DNA of 64,000 nt from NCBI RefSeq assembly GCF_029240175.1, contig NZ_JARBTM010000003.1, forward strand, positions 62,001 through 126,000, written 5' to 3'. The notes beneath the pieces were generated by a model, which did no database searches, was not told the DNA's origin, and worked only from the letters and a program-made list of their open reading frames with translations. Both the position numbers and the translations under genes were made by a program. This document shows positions 8,401 through 17,812 of the stretch, in pieces. This DNA is from Anaerosolibacter sp. GTDB taxonomy: Bacteria; Bacillota; Clostridia; Peptostreptococcales; Thermotaleaceae. Within the stretch, counting starts at the first letter, position 1; every line of letters starts with the position of its first letter.

Positions 8401-9503
8401 TCAATCAAATTCGAGAAATGGGTGATTACAATCGGGATAGTGCCATCAGTAAGTATTTGCTTGTGAAAAACAGCAGTTCCAAGGAAGCAATACTTTATAT
8501 CCCTGTAAAGCCATTAAGATCCCAAACCACGTACCAAGTCATTCTGCGGCCAGAAATTGTGGGGAATAGTGCAGGATATAGCACAGAGCTCCAGTATTTA
8601 TTTCATACAAACAGCATGCCATATATAGGGAAAGTAGACATTGGAAGTGTGCCGCAAAACTATGATATCAACGAACCTATTATACTCAAGGGTGATTTCT
8701 TTGATAGCAATACCACCAAGGTGTATTTCAATGAGATTTCAGCATACAGCGTTAGTGTGAAAGAGGAAATGAAAACCGATGGAACCAAGGAAAAATATCT
8801 GGAAGTGTATCTGCCAAGGGGAAGCAGTAAGCTTTCACCAGGGATCTATAACATCAAAATCTCCAGCGGCAGCAGCAATGAAAATATTGAATACGGCGCC
8901 TTTAGTGTGGTAAGCGGTGGGAATAAAGACAGCGTTCCTAATGAAGACTTTCGCTTCAAGCAAGAAGTACGGCAAGGGGATATAAAAGGAGAAATCAAGG
9001 TAAGTCAGGATACGCTATACTTGAATTCTCGTTATACCGATGACAGCGCCTTGCGACTAGATTTAGATGACTTGATGGGGCAGGAGGTATGGATAAGGAA
9101 AATCAGCTATAAAGGAGACAAAAGAGATGTTATTGGTATCTTAGAAACAAAATCTAAGTGGGCAAACATCACCCTTTATGGATTGACCCTAGACCCCAAT
9201 GGACAGGATGATACCATCAGCATTGCACTAGGTAGAACCTCCACCAGCATGATTCAATCCATACAGAAAAAATTAAAAGGAAGTGTCAAATCAGACTTTA
9301 TACAGGTAACGGGTGAGAACTTTAAGACATCCAGCATCAGCATATCTATTCCATTTAAGAACGCCGATGGGAAGAAGCTAAAAGTCTATAGATATGATGA
9401 AAACACAAGAGGCTTTTATGAAATAAATGCAGCAGTAGATGTAGTAAACGGTGTAGTGAAGATAGCAAGTAATGAACCAGGTATTTTCGTGGCTGTAGAA
9501 TAG
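5406..9503 (+). CDS. giant exported Ig-like/Big-domain surface protein (about 1365 aa)
   Basis: I chose TTG 5406 because TTTGGGGGGA lies just before it and the product then begins with a clean signal peptide (LTKRMIIFVLIFTLIASTTP, cut after NGWA). The body is built of beta-sandwich modules: SbsA-type Ig-like repeats with the recurring phrase YRVTIPANTF or YKLFIPGDVF, one Big_2-like module near 680-760 (VSWITKNGNVATVDGSGRV), and a TIG-like module near 1090-1180. The last 60 residues (LKVYRYDENTRGFYEIN ... NEPGIFVAVE) match the end domains of two neighbouring surface proteins. No SLH motif is visible, so retention may depend on partners. It is the first gene of a three-gene operon. Confidence 0.8.
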   Translation: MTKRMIIFVLIFTLIASTTPIQNGWAAVGTVVNKVDLFTTAETDQTGVTIIKGQENVPYTIGVIKFPVAPGFVLQSSSLLNNIKVYAGSEDETYKFDIGVTNGYLQFKLKTDVTNTSPYQLRKHTLYLLSLPEGLFAKNNGADISFGETFSFVTNNGAAGSDILKNTVPYNTQNSVDYKNGKVIATFIDNVAFWDVSQIGNYITISTKSLLNSSSSYISEPLDNFNIQIIGNSLNIDSKDGKFKDLTAYQITLKEKTVYLTASPDVDGKIFNDTLNLGFATDNIVASTKPLNNGTNEGLEPVITFQFKQPVIEPALGAMNLIKLEETVSGAAVAVTRSLSADKKTLSIAVQEDVNQPGLKKDTSYRVTIPANTFTLDGTSIVNKGSIMLNFRTGSLGDTPMASAYGSNESFTDDIRDLNRTQLGESGYIYIKMNRPIQWDKDWDGDTKKTDRINGVELYKMPAVDPNDPGAKAYAQNGIQYDKKFWYMNDGANFKLATTPDDGATVTASVYYKEKTAIESIEIVGQNKDILRIKAKFPLNSLNQYQLRIKGEMIEDLHGVNTSAAIDFYFWTKGNGETSIPSWGFSDSAPYTSQIISTTPYIKERIVGTSKYSPSNPISISFGAELIPAASEGKIVSSSYQNNALGRILLRPVNYTENKVIIGTTLMDASPLDVDTTVQFTVAPELNPTSSPVSWITKNGNVATVDGSGRVKGISKGQTQLVALDNKGNILATVNLTVKQGDVHIGKVKIIYEVTSGGKQTLLRLYPNQGLTSGKSYKLFIPGDVFQTRGKTYTPPREIEFVVAGDISENPVIESIDNGTASIGELLNTSEHVFYIKGYNFEENIKEVRLVPSKGGADIVIGKAYITYLGADQIKVSIKGAAKTALVNQASGDEYQVVVHFDGSQAPATSPGGVGFKTLAMGSPNVIAQYPVHDGTYNEQSFVHGVSDSFTSGKYFLRITFSDPNGTLNFNGLTGLVNIMNSSVVSLGSQVSMIDTDFINQIREMGDYNRDSAISKYLLVKNSSSKEAILYIPVKPLRSQTTYQVILRPEIVGNSAGYSTELQYLFHTNSMPYIGKVDIGSVPQNYDINEPIILKGDFFDSNTTKVYFNEISAYSVSVKEEMKTDGTKEKYLEVYLPRGSSKLSPGIYNIKISSGSSNENIEYGAFSVVSGGNKDSVPNEDFRFKQEVRQGDIKGEIKVSQDTLYLNSRYTDDSALRLDLDDLMGQEVWIRKISYKGDKRDVIGILETKSKWANITLYGLTLDPNGQDDTISIALGRTSTSMIQSIQKKLKGSVKSDFIQVTGENFKTSSISISIPFKNADGKKLKVYRYDENTRGFYEINAAVDVVNGVVKIASNEPGIFVAVE

Positions 9504-9520
9504 GATAAGGCGGTGAAACA

Positions 9521-12500
9521 ATGATAAAGAAGAAGACCCTTAAAAGCATATTGTCTCTAGTGATTATTTTTACCATGACCTTCGGTGTATTTCCATGGAG
9601 CGATTTGCGCGTAGCGTTTGCAGAACCCCAAATAACAAAGATTGAAGTAATGAAGATCTATAGTGGGAACTATAACCTTCCCACATCCTATAACTTAGCG
9701 GTTCATGGGAACGATTTAACCAACTTGGAAACATTTATACAGGGAGCGGATGGTCTGTATACACGATTAACGGCTTCTTATACAGGTGTAAACCTTGCAC
9801 AGTATAGCCTTTCCACCAGCCAGGCCGGTGCTACTTTCTTGATCAATGGACAGACCTATGTGTTTGATGCCAGTGATATGCCAGAAATTAAGAGCGTTAG
9901 TCCTGCCATGGTGGTTTCTGAGGGAAACCTCACGGTTGTTGCAAATAATCTAAACAATATCAAGACCACACCTGAAGCGGGCGATACGACTTTAGAGACC
10001 ATAAAAGTATTTTATTACCAAGGTCTTACAGAACAAGACATTTCGTCTTACCTTGGAATTCCTGCAACAGACCCAAGTACAGAACAACCAAAGGTTGTGC
10101 CAACCACAACAGGCTTAGGTATTCAGAATTTAAAGGTACTGAAAAAATATGTTAAGCCCATAGATACTGGATCAGTAGAGGTAGAAATCTCCTATCGATA
10201 TATTGATGCCTTTAGTATCTATAAGGAAATTACTGAGATTGATGCAGAAGACATTAACATGAATCCAACAAAGGGAAAAAGAGGGGATAAAGTTACACTG
10301 ACTACAGAAGATTTCCCAGAAGATTATTCCGTGTTTTTAACGGACCAGGCCAATGAACCCTTTAGAGGAAAGCACTTGGGAAAGAATATCATCATAAATC
10401 GCATAGCAAACCTGGACGATACCATAACCTTTAATATACCAGATACGCTGGACTTTAAGACTTATGATGTGTATATCACCAACTATATTAATCCTGCAGG
10501 TATAAAGCCTGAGGATAATTTATCCAAACTGATCGTAAAAAGGTTATTCATTGGTAAGTTTACGGTAGTAGATGGAGCTATCTTACCACAGATTCAATCG
10601 GTGCAGCCAAATTCAGGACCTGATTCAGGTTCCGAGGTGAAAATAAACGGTAAGTTTTTTGAAGAGCTCAATATTGATAAACTGGAAGGGTTTAAAGATA
10701 GTGGGATTGATGTAACGAACCCAGTACGGGTTACTGTGGAGAAGCGTAATGAATTGCAGCAGTTAAAGATTATGTATGAGCCAACGAACGGGACTGCAGG
10801 AACCTATGAAGGGAAACCAGCACAGGTAACACGATACATATCTGTAATCATCGGGAGAGAAGCTGACTTTAGAATAGAAGACCTCAGCAAACAGATTTTT
10901 AAATATGGCGCCAACCAGTTCGATACATTAACCGTGTTGACCAAAGGCCTTGGGGACGATGGAAATGATTTGATTAAGGACGTCATTGTAAATATTGAAA
11001 CGGTTATTAAGGAAGGGACCAATGAATATACAATCAAGGAACAAGCCACTGCCAATAATGCCTATACCTATATTAAGACCTTTACGGAGCCGATTATTGA
11101 TACATTGATCCCAAATGTAGTCAGTATGAAGGAAGTAAATCCAGGTGAATACCAGACCGCAAATGAAGTAATCTTGGCCTTGAGTGGTAAGGACTTTCAT
11201 GTCTATAAGCATACACCTCAGACTGGGGACAATGCCAATAAAGAATTGGTGATGTACCCAAAGGTGGTTCTGGGTGGAAATGATGACAATGGTGAAATCG
11301 TCATTACAAGGGTAAGCGATGTGGTCACGATTAAACATCGAGGAGGCACTGCCACATTACCTGGTGCCTATCTTGAGGTCCTAAATGCCCAAGACAAACT
11401 GATGGATGGTACAGTGGGGAATGAGGTGGGCAGCAAAATCATCCTCCGTATTCCTTCAGGACTAACCATTGCACCTGAGAAAGTGAATGCGTCCCTACAA
11501 GGGATCGGTGTTGCCAATGCCATGAGGGGATCAGAAGACTACGGATTATACACACTAAAATCTGATATGATCAAATTTGTTTCAACCCTTGATGTGCCAG
11601 TAATCGAAGAAGTGAAGCCAAATGTGGTGACTGTTGATGGGGGCGAAGATATCGTCATTATAGGAACCAACTTTGCATCGGATGTGAAGGTATTTATTGA
11701 TGGCAAAGAGGTGACGGGAATCAAGAGAAATGGGATTGGTACCCAAATCGACTTCAAATCTCCGAAGGGAAGAGAAGGCGATACTTTGGTCTATGTGCTA
11801 AATCCAACCACAGGGGGAGTTGCTACATATCCCTATAAGTATGTGAGAACCTACACAAATCCAAAGATTATAGACTTTTCTCCGAAAAAAGGAAAAACCG
11901 GCACCCTTGTGGTGATTGACGGAGAGAACTTTGTAAAGCCTGATCCAACAGCCCTAGAGAAGGATATTTTCAAGCTAATTGGGGCAAGGGTGATGCTTGA
12001 AGGGAAGGATATCAATGAGTATTATCGACATCCGGTGACGAGACAAATCACCCTGCAAGAATATACCGCTGGGCCTTCAGGACAGCGTATCCTTACAAAT
12101 GTAGGGGGAAATTTGATTTTAGCCAATTATTACAATAGTATCATACTACAAAATGAGGACACCCAGCGGTTCTATACATTAGACAAAGATGTGTTAGGAA
12201 ATGTGATATTGACCAACGGTATTGACCAAAAATTTATCATTAAAGCTGATGGGTCAGGATCTAATATAAAGGCTGAAAAGGACGGGGGCGGTACGTTTAC
12301 AGTCATCGCAGCCCAGCATGCCAGTGGGGATTATGATCAGATGATCCTGAGTGATGGCACAACAACCCTGACACTGAAGGTGATGACCCCATTTATTGTG
12401 CAAACAGATACAACGACAAACAATCGAACCATAACAGGGAATAATGTAAAGGTTATGGGGATAGACAAAATCTATTTTACAGTTCCAGTATTACCAGGGG

Positions 12501-15500
12501 ATGGCTACTATGATGTTACAGTAGAAAATCCAGATACCAAAAAAGATACCAAAAAGGATCAAGCAGGATTTTACTACTATACCCAGCCTTCCAGCAAACC
12601 CAAAATCGATAAGGTAGAGCCAAAGGAAGGCTCAGTAGATGGCGGATATATCATTAAGATTTTCGGAATAAAGGAATTGGATAAAGAATGCTTCGTAGAC
12701 AATGGCGTGGAAAAAACCAAAGTGTTTATCAATGGTATCGAAGTGCCCCAAGCGCAGATCAATGTGGCCCTAAGTGGGGATGCTATCGAAGCGGTAGTGC
12801 CTAAGTTGAACATTGATATTCGTGCCAAATATGGAACAGATCGGTTAACGGTCCCTGTCGTTGTCGTCAACCCTGATGGGGGTAGTGACAGTTTAGAAAA
12901 TGGATTTACCTATATTGTTCCAACTTCACATCCGGAGATTATCAAGATTGTTCCTCAAAAAGGAAGTGCTGCTGGAGAGGAGATCGTTGAAATTACTGGG
13001 AAGGATTTTAGATTCTATGAGCCGTATAATGATGCCAATAGAGATCAGGTATGGAACCCTAGTCCAAAGGAAGAATACCGTGATATAAACGGAGTGTATT
13101 TTAATGGTACAACCTTTATCACCGATGATGGAACCAAAGGACCTGACGATTATACGGGTAAAAGCCTAAGTGATTTGAGAGTCATTGCCCAAAATTCTGT
13201 ACCGCCTAGGGATTATGACAAAGTTGTCTTATCTGTACTGCCCAAGGTATACTTTGGAACAGCACAAGCTGAGATCCTAGAGTTTTCCAGTGGCTACCTA
13301 AAAGTGCGGACACCAAAAGGAAAAGCTGGGGATGTGGACGTATACGTGGTGAACAACGATGCGGGAATCTCCAACCGAGTAAAGTATAGCTATGAAGGTT
13401 CAAATCCCAAGATCGACAAAATTATACCATCGGAAGGAAAGAAACAAGGGGGCGACAAGGTCGAGGTAAATGGTCAAGGTTTTATTCAAAGTGATATAAA
13501 AAAGTACAGAAAAAATGGTACAACCTATGACACGGTTTCTGTAAAGCAAACCCTTGTAAGATTAGGAAATATCTATAATAAGGATATTCCTAGGGAGCAG
13601 TTGAATTCAGGAAGAATTGACAACAGCAGGGCAACTGTTAACTTGGCAGGCAGCCTTACCGTCAGCTACAACGGAGAGAATGCAAGTAACACCAAGCTAA
13701 CCCTTAGTATTGTGGAGAATCAGGTAAACTATTCTGTAGAGCTCCCTTACAACAATGAGGCAGTCTACATACCCGTGAGCCTGCTTACGAATCCAAACCT
13801 CCAATCCTATGTGAGTGGAGACAGAGGAGACGAGTGGATCCGCGTTGAGGTATCGGATCGAAGATTATTTGTGGAGCGGGGCTATGCACCGGCTGTAGAA
13901 TTTATCAATGGAAATCAGATTGTGGTACACACACCATCCTATCATACGGTAGGACAAGTATCTTTAACGGTCATTAATCCAGATGGTGGAACAGCAGAAG
14001 GGAAGTTTACCTATAAGAATCCAAGCAGTAGACCGACCATCGTGAATATCACAAAGGATGGACGAAATCCAAGTGAAGAAGCCGTTGGCGGTGTTCCGAT
14101 GAAGATTCTGCGCTTGACGTATAAAGGCGGGAATATTGTTTCTGTCATGGGAACGGATTTTAGAGAAAATGCAACGATTAAAATTGGGGATATATTAGAT
14201 GTTAAAAAAGAGCAGATCAATTACCAGCTCCCTAGCAAAATGACCTTTACCATGCCAGCCGTAGATGAGAAGGTCGTTGGTAAACGGTATAGAGTTGTGG
14301 TAAGCAACGAAGATGGCGGAAATGCCGCTTCCGATGCTTCGGTACCGCCAATCTATATTGAGTTCATCAAAGGGGAAACGGAGCCAGCTATTGAAGAAAT
14401 TACACCGGCCCAAGGGCCTTCCAGCGGTGGGACAACCGTAATTATTAAGGGGAAGGATTTCAGAGAAGGCCTGCTGGTGTTCTTCGGAGATACCCAGGTA
14501 CCCACAGCCAATGTGAAGGTAATCGACTATAAGACGATACAAGTCATTACACCGCCTCGGGCCCCAGGGGAAGTAGAAGTGAAAATTGAAAATCCAGATG
14601 GCGCACTGTCCAGTGCCAATGGTACATTTACCTACTTGAGCACCCCGACGGTCGTAGCCGTGGTTGATCCTGCAGACCCTTCCGAGACAGCCCGAATCAG
14701 CGTGATTTCCATCCTTGGTGGGCAGGAAATAAAGCTAAAGGGTACAGGATATTACGAAGGGGCAAAGGTAATCTTTAACCCAGTATTGGAAGAGGTGAAG
14801 GCTGAGGCGCCCACAGGGAATGTAATCTATCTCAATGGCAAGCCTTATATCTTGAAACAAGGGGCGGAAGGATCCGATGTAAAGATCATTGATGGGGAAA
14901 CACTTACTGTAAAAACACCGCCAGGGAAGAAGGATACAGGCGGGGTAATCGTGGTAAATGCTGATGGAGGTGCCAGCAACGTTTATGGTGACATCAAATA
15001 TGGCGTACCAGAACTGGCAGCACCTAGCGGTGTCATTGCAGAATTGGTATATGACCGATACATCAAGGTTAACTGGAATCCTGTAACCGATGCCAAGGAA
15101 TATGAAATATTTGTGGTGATCAATGAAAATGTCCAGGAGGTCATCGGCACCACAGAATTAACAGCCTTTGTGTATGAAGATTTAGAACCTAAGACAAGCT
15201 ACAAATTTATCGTTAAGGCTATCGGTGAGTTTGGATCCTCCAAGGCTTCAAACATCAGTAATACCGTTCGAACGGGCAGCAAAGTAGGACCACCGGATAA
15301 TGATGGCAGTCTGGGAGAACAGACCCAACAAGGCAAAAATGGAGACCGGGCAGAGGTGACGATCGGAACCAAGGAAGACTTGGGAAAAGATTTTACCATC
15401 GACCTAACCAAGGGCAGCCTAGCAGGCAGTAAAGAAGTTGTCATTAGTATCCCGGCATCGGTAGTGGCCGATGCAGGTACCAAGAGCATTGTTGTCAATG

Positions 15501-15913
15501 GTCAAGACTTCAGAATCAAGCTGAATCCAAATTCCTTCTATAATGACAAAGTAAGGGAAAATAGGGACAAACAAGATGCTGGCGTACGAATTGAAATCGG
15601 GCCAACGGCAGAAGGTGTTACCACAGCAGGTACCAATGGCCAGACGGGTGTATCCACAGCATATGCCATCAAAGCTGCTGTTTTCGTAGGCAAGGATCGT
15701 ACGGAAATAGAGTATATACGCTCATCCATTCAGGTAACCTTAGATGTTGACCGCGTAAAAGCAGATGCAAGAAAACTAAAATCCTTTGCCCTAAACCGAT
15801 ACGATGGTTATGAAGGGAAATGGGTGGCTGTGGCAGCTGGTAATGCAGACAGCATGGCGATTACTGCACTTACAGACAGATTGGGCAAGTTTATGATACT
15901 AGGTAGGAGGTAA
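9521..15913 (+). CDS. giant IPT/TIG-repeat surface protein with fibronectin III domain (2130 aa)
   Basis: ATG 9521 follows AAGGCGGTG and starts a signal peptide cut near residue 36 (RVAFAEP). At least eight IPT/TIG Ig-like domains are marked by the phrase P.I..I.P..G...GG at residues near 352, 692, 780, 1026, 1136, 1295, 1505 and 1623, with a weaker one near 1710. Between some of them lie non-TIG inserts, notably at about 820-1000. A fibronectin type III domain follows at about 1833-1925 (IKVNWNPVTDAKEYEIFVV). The end domain (LNRYDGYEGKWVAVA ... LGKFMILGRR) is shared with neighbours. TIG repeats usually make long rigid rods for adhesion or binding to glycans. It starts 17 bases after the preceding stop. 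Confidence 0.85.
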   Translation: MIKKKTLKSILSLVIIFTMTFGVFPWSDLRVAFAEPQITKIEVMKIYSGNYNLPTSYNLAVHGNDLTNLETFIQGADGLYTRLTASYTGVNLAQYSLSTSQAGATFLINGQTYVFDASDMPEIKSVSPAMVVSEGNLTVVANNLNNIKTTPEAGDTTLETIKVFYYQGLTEQDISSYLGIPATDPSTEQPKVVPTTTGLGIQNLKVLKKYVKPIDTGSVEVEISYRYIDAFSIYKEITEIDAEDINMNPTKGKRGDKVTLTTEDFPEDYSVFLTDQANEPFRGKHLGKNIIINRIANLDDTITFNIPDTLDFKTYDVYITNYINPAGIKPEDNLSKLIVKRLFIGKFTVVDGAILPQIQSVQPNSGPDSGSEVKINGKFFEELNIDKLEGFKDSGIDVTNPVRVTVEKRNELQQLKIMYEPTNGTAGTYEGKPAQVTRYISVIIGREADFRIEDLSKQIFKYGANQFDTLTVLTKGLGDDGNDLIKDVIVNIETVIKEGTNEYTIKEQATANNAYTYIKTFTEPIIDTLIPNVVSMKEVNPGEYQTANEVILALSGKDFHVYKHTPQTGDNANKELVMYPKVVLGGNDDNGEIVITRVSDVVTIKHRGGTATLPGAYLEVLNAQDKLMDGTVGNEVGSKIILRIPSGLTIAPEKVNASLQGIGVANAMRGSEDYGLYTLKSDMIKFVSTLDVPVIEEVKPNVVTVDGGEDIVIIGTNFASDVKVFIDGKEVTGIKRNGIGTQIDFKSPKGREGDTLVYVLNPTTGGVATYPYKYVRTYTNPKIIDFSPKKGKTGTLVVIDGENFVKPDPTALEKDIFKLIGARVMLEGKDINEYYRHPVTRQITLQEYTAGPSGQRILTNVGGNLILANYYNSIILQNEDTQRFYTLDKDVLGNVILTNGIDQKFIIKADGSGSNIKAEKDGGGTFTVIAAQHASGDYDQMILSDGTTTLTLKVMTPFIVQTDTTTNNRTITGNNVKVMGIDKIYFTVPVLPGDGYYDVTVENPDTKKDTKKDQAGFYYYTQPSSKPKIDKVEPKEGSVDGGYIIKIFGIKELDKECFVDNGVEKTKVFINGIEVPQAQINVALSGDAIEAVVPKLNIDIRAKYGTDRLTVPVVVVNPDGGSDSLENGFTYIVPTSHPEIIKIVPQKGSAAGEEIVEITGKDFRFYEPYNDANRDQVWNPSPKEEYRDINGVYFNGTTFITDDGTKGPDDYTGKSLSDLRVIAQNSVPPRDYDKVVLSVLPKVYFGTAQAEILEFSSGYLKVRTPKGKAGDVDVYVVNNDAGISNRVKYSYEGSNPKIDKIIPSEGKKQGGDKVEVNGQGFIQSDIKKYRKNGTTYDTVSVKQTLVRLGNIYNKDIPREQLNSGRIDNSRATVNLAGSLTVSYNGENASNTKLTLSIVENQVNYSVELPYNNEAVYIPVSLLTNPNLQSYVSGDRGDEWIRVEVSDRRLFVERGYAPAVEFINGNQIVVHTPSYHTVGQVSLTVINPDGGTAEGKFTYKNPSSRPTIVNITKDGRNPSEEAVGGVPMKILRLTYKGGNIVSVMGTDFRENATIKIGDILDVKKEQINYQLPSKMTFTMPAVDEKVVGKRYRVVVSNEDGGNAASDASVPPIYIEFIKGETEPAIEEITPAQGPSSGGTTVIIKGKDFREGLLVFFGDTQVPTANVKVIDYKTIQVITPPRAPGEVEVKIENPDGALSSANGTFTYLSTPTVVAVVDPADPSETARISVISILGGQEIKLKGTGYYEGAKVIFNPVLEEVKAEAPTGNVIYLNGKPYILKQGAEGSDVKIIDGETLTVKTPPGKKDTGGVIVVNADGGASNVYGDIKYGVPELAAPSGVIAELVYDRYIKVNWNPVTDAKEYEIFVVINENVQEVIGTTELTAFVYEDLEPKTSYKFIVKAIGEFGSSKASNISNTVRTGSKVGPPDNDGSLGEQTQQGKNGDRAEVTIGTKEDLGKDFTIDLTKGSLAGSKEVVISIPASVVADAGTKSIVVNGQDFRIKLNPNSFYNDKVRENRDKQDAGVRIEIGPTAEGVTTAGTNGQTGVSTAYAIKAAVFVGKDRTEIEYIRSSIQVTLDVDRVKADARKLKSFALNRYDGYEGKWVAVAAGNADSMAITALTDRLGKFMILGRR

Positions 15914-15917
15914 AACA

Positions 15918-17570
15918 ATGAAAAAGATTATCTGGACACTGTGCATATTACTGCTCGTAAGCTCTATTACCTCCTATGGTGACATGAATGGCCCCTATAG
16001 AGATGGATTTATAGAGGGGTACATCAAGACGATCGTGGAAAATCAGATTCAGATTGAGGAGTATGATGGTACCATCCATCTGCTTCCTCTAGCGCCTAAA
16101 GCAGTACTTACCATAGATGGTATTCTTGTGACGTTGAAAGACTTTAAACCAGGCATGGAAGTCTATGGAGAACTACAGGGAAGACGATTAAGCACTTTGG
16201 AGAGCTTCTCTACAGAAAACCCTGGCTATATTCTGCCAGGAACAAAAGTGAGGACGGGTATCGTCCGAGGGATTGATAGAGACCAAATACAAATACAAAC
16301 CCCCTTTGGCAGTAATGAAACATATTTTACTTCTCCAGCTACCGTTGCTTTGAAAAGGGGCGTCAATATTTCCCTTAGTTCTCTATATGAAGGTGATCGG
16401 GTAAGACTATATTTTGATGAAATGGATACCCGTTTTATCAGTCGAATGGAGATCGAGGGTGACTCTATCCTTGTAAAGGATTTGCTTAGGGGAAAGCTCA
16501 CAGTTTCTAGTCAGTTAGAGAATCAAATCGTGCTAGAGGATGTGGAAAAGATTCAAAATGGTAAGTGGGAGCTGGTGCAATCCACCATGAGTATTCCTTA
16601 TACCACGGATTTACCCCTTTATGTGGGGGGACAAAAGATATCCTACCAGAATCTAAAGTATTACAAAGGCAAGACTGTTTATATGGCGGTAAAGGATTTC
16701 TTTGGCAAGAGTCGGGCAGAGAAGATGATTGTAAAGGGGCAGTATCAATCAGATTTTTCCGATAAGATTGAGGATGTGAATTGGTATACCCAGGCCTTAG
16801 AACTGGGAAATCATAAGAATCTTACTTTCCATGAAGGGACCATCATCGTAAAAAATGGGCGACTGGTTGATATGTACAGTATCAATGCCCAGGCTGATGC
16901 CTATGTGGTGGCTGATGGCAGAGGCAGTCAACTGACCGCTGATGTAATTTATCTCTACAATGAAGATATAAACAATTCCAATATTGGACAATATGGAGTT
17001 TATGCTGGAAGATTAGATGTCATTCTACAAAATAATGTGACATTGAAAAATTTCTTTATCCTAAATCAAAATGACTGGGAATCCTTCAGCGGAGAAAAAG
17101 AACTATATTATGACAATGATACCTTCGTCTATGATCTGGAGAGCCAGCAGGCAGTTTCGCCAAAGGAGTTCTATGCCAAGGACTACGCCGTTGATGAGAC
17201 CACCGATTATGCAAAAGATAAGGGCTTAAAGGATTGGTATGGATATGTCTATACGGATGGAGATCGGATTTGCGGCATTGTGGTTCAAAAGAGTATGGAT
17301 TCTCTGTTAAGACAAAGAACGACCAATGGGGTAGTGGAAAGGGTAGAGGAAGATACCCTGTTAGGCTGGACTGTCCATGTCAGGGATGGTAAAGACTGGA
17401 GCAGCAGAAGGAAAGAGTGGATGGCAAAAAATTCAACCTTTAAGGTGAATTTAGAAAAAGCCATGATTATTAAAAATGATAGCATCATCCAGCCCTATGA
17501 ACTAAAGCCGGGTGATCGACTTTATATGGTAAGAGATGATTTAGAAGGAAAAGTAATCCTTGTAAAATAA
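15918..17570 (+). CDS. exported beta-repeat protein, third gene of the surface operon
   Basis: ATG 15918 lies 4 bases after the stop of the 2130-residue gene, with GGTAGGAGG in front, so translation is probably coupled. Residues 1-20 are a signal peptide. The rest appears to be five or six copies of a 70-90 residue beta module. Each copy starts with G.V..I....I.I, has a run of beta strands, and ends with a phrase such as LYEGDRVRLYF, FKPGMEVYGEL or LKPGDRLYMVR followed by a lysine/valine strand. The same module, five times over, forms the C-terminal half of the SLH protein at 35630-37519. I do not recognise the family. There is no anchor domain, so it probably acts together with the two giants. 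Confidence 0.7.
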   Translation: MKKIIWTLCILLLVSSITSYGDMNGPYRDGFIEGYIKTIVENQIQIEEYDGTIHLLPLAPKAVLTIDGILVTLKDFKPGMEVYGELQGRRLSTLESFSTENPGYILPGTKVRTGIVRGIDRDQIQIQTPFGSNETYFTSPATVALKRGVNISLSSLYEGDRVRLYFDEMDTRFISRMEIEGDSILVKDLLRGKLTVSSQLENQIVLEDVEKIQNGKWELVQSTMSIPYTTDLPLYVGGQKISYQNLKYYKGKTVYMAVKDFFGKSRAEKMIVKGQYQSDFSDKIEDVNWYTQALELGNHKNLTFHEGTIIVKNGRLVDMYSINAQADAYVVADGRGSQLTADVIYLYNEDINNSNIGQYGVYAGRLDVILQNNVTLKNFFILNQNDWESFSGEKELYYDNDTFVYDLESQQAVSPKEFYAKDYAVDETTDYAKDKGLKDWYGYVYTDGDRICGIVVQKSMDSLLRQRTTNGVVERVEEDTLLGWTVHVRDGKDWSSRRKEWMAKNSTFKVNLEKAMIIKNDSIIQPYELKPGDRLYMVRDDLEGKVILVK

Positions 17571-17576
17571 GTGTTT

Positions 17577-17611
17577 AGTTGAGGGATAATGCTATCCCTC
17601 AACTTCCATTT
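17577..17611 (+). terminator. terminator of the three-gene surface operon
   Basis: A perfect 12-bp stem, AGTTGAGGGATA / TATCCCTCAACT, with a 4-base loop starts 7 bases after the stop codon. The T-tract is poor (TCCATTTCC). Confidence 0.7.
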
Positions 17612-17687
17612 CCAAAAGAAAATTGAAAAACCATCCAAAAACACCTATAATTACTAATAGAATCATTAAAACTAAAAGACAGACCAT
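17592..17687 (-). CDS. possible 31-residue single-membrane-span protein
   Basis: On the minus strand an ATG at 17687 follows AAAGGGAGG at good spacing. It opens a 31-codon frame reading MVCLLVLMILLVIIGVFGWF and then FNFLLEMEVEG: one hydrophobic span and a short acidic tail. The stop falls inside the operon terminator stem. The strong ribosome site and purely membrane-like composition argue for a real small protein, but no promoter is clear and AT-rich DNA can give such frames by chance. Confidence 0.35.
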   Translation of the reverse strand: MVCLLVLMILLVIIGVFGWFFNFLLEMEVEG

Positions 17688-17699
17688 AGCCTCCCTTTG

Positions 17700-17726
17700 A
17701 ACCGTGTACCGCGCACCGCGTACCGA
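17700..17726. repeat. degenerate heptamer array (ACCGCGT type)
   Basis: ACCGTGT ACCGCGC ACCGCGT ACCG: four 7-bp units. The same unit occurs at 26345-26374, 30609-30637 and, as an inverted pair, near 54547-54740. Confidence 0.75.
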
Positions 17727-17812
17727 AATGCATAGGGTGTAACTATAGATAGGGAATTCGTTTCAATAATGCTAACACATATAATTGCGAACAATAAAGG
17801 GGGTAAAGAACT

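Noticed and set aside
10928-11338. A long minus-strand frame inside the 2130-residue gene; similar ones at 22204-22599, 38534-39022 and 24490-24918.
   Set aside because: All lie antisense within well-supported genes and lack ribosome sites and protein-like composition.
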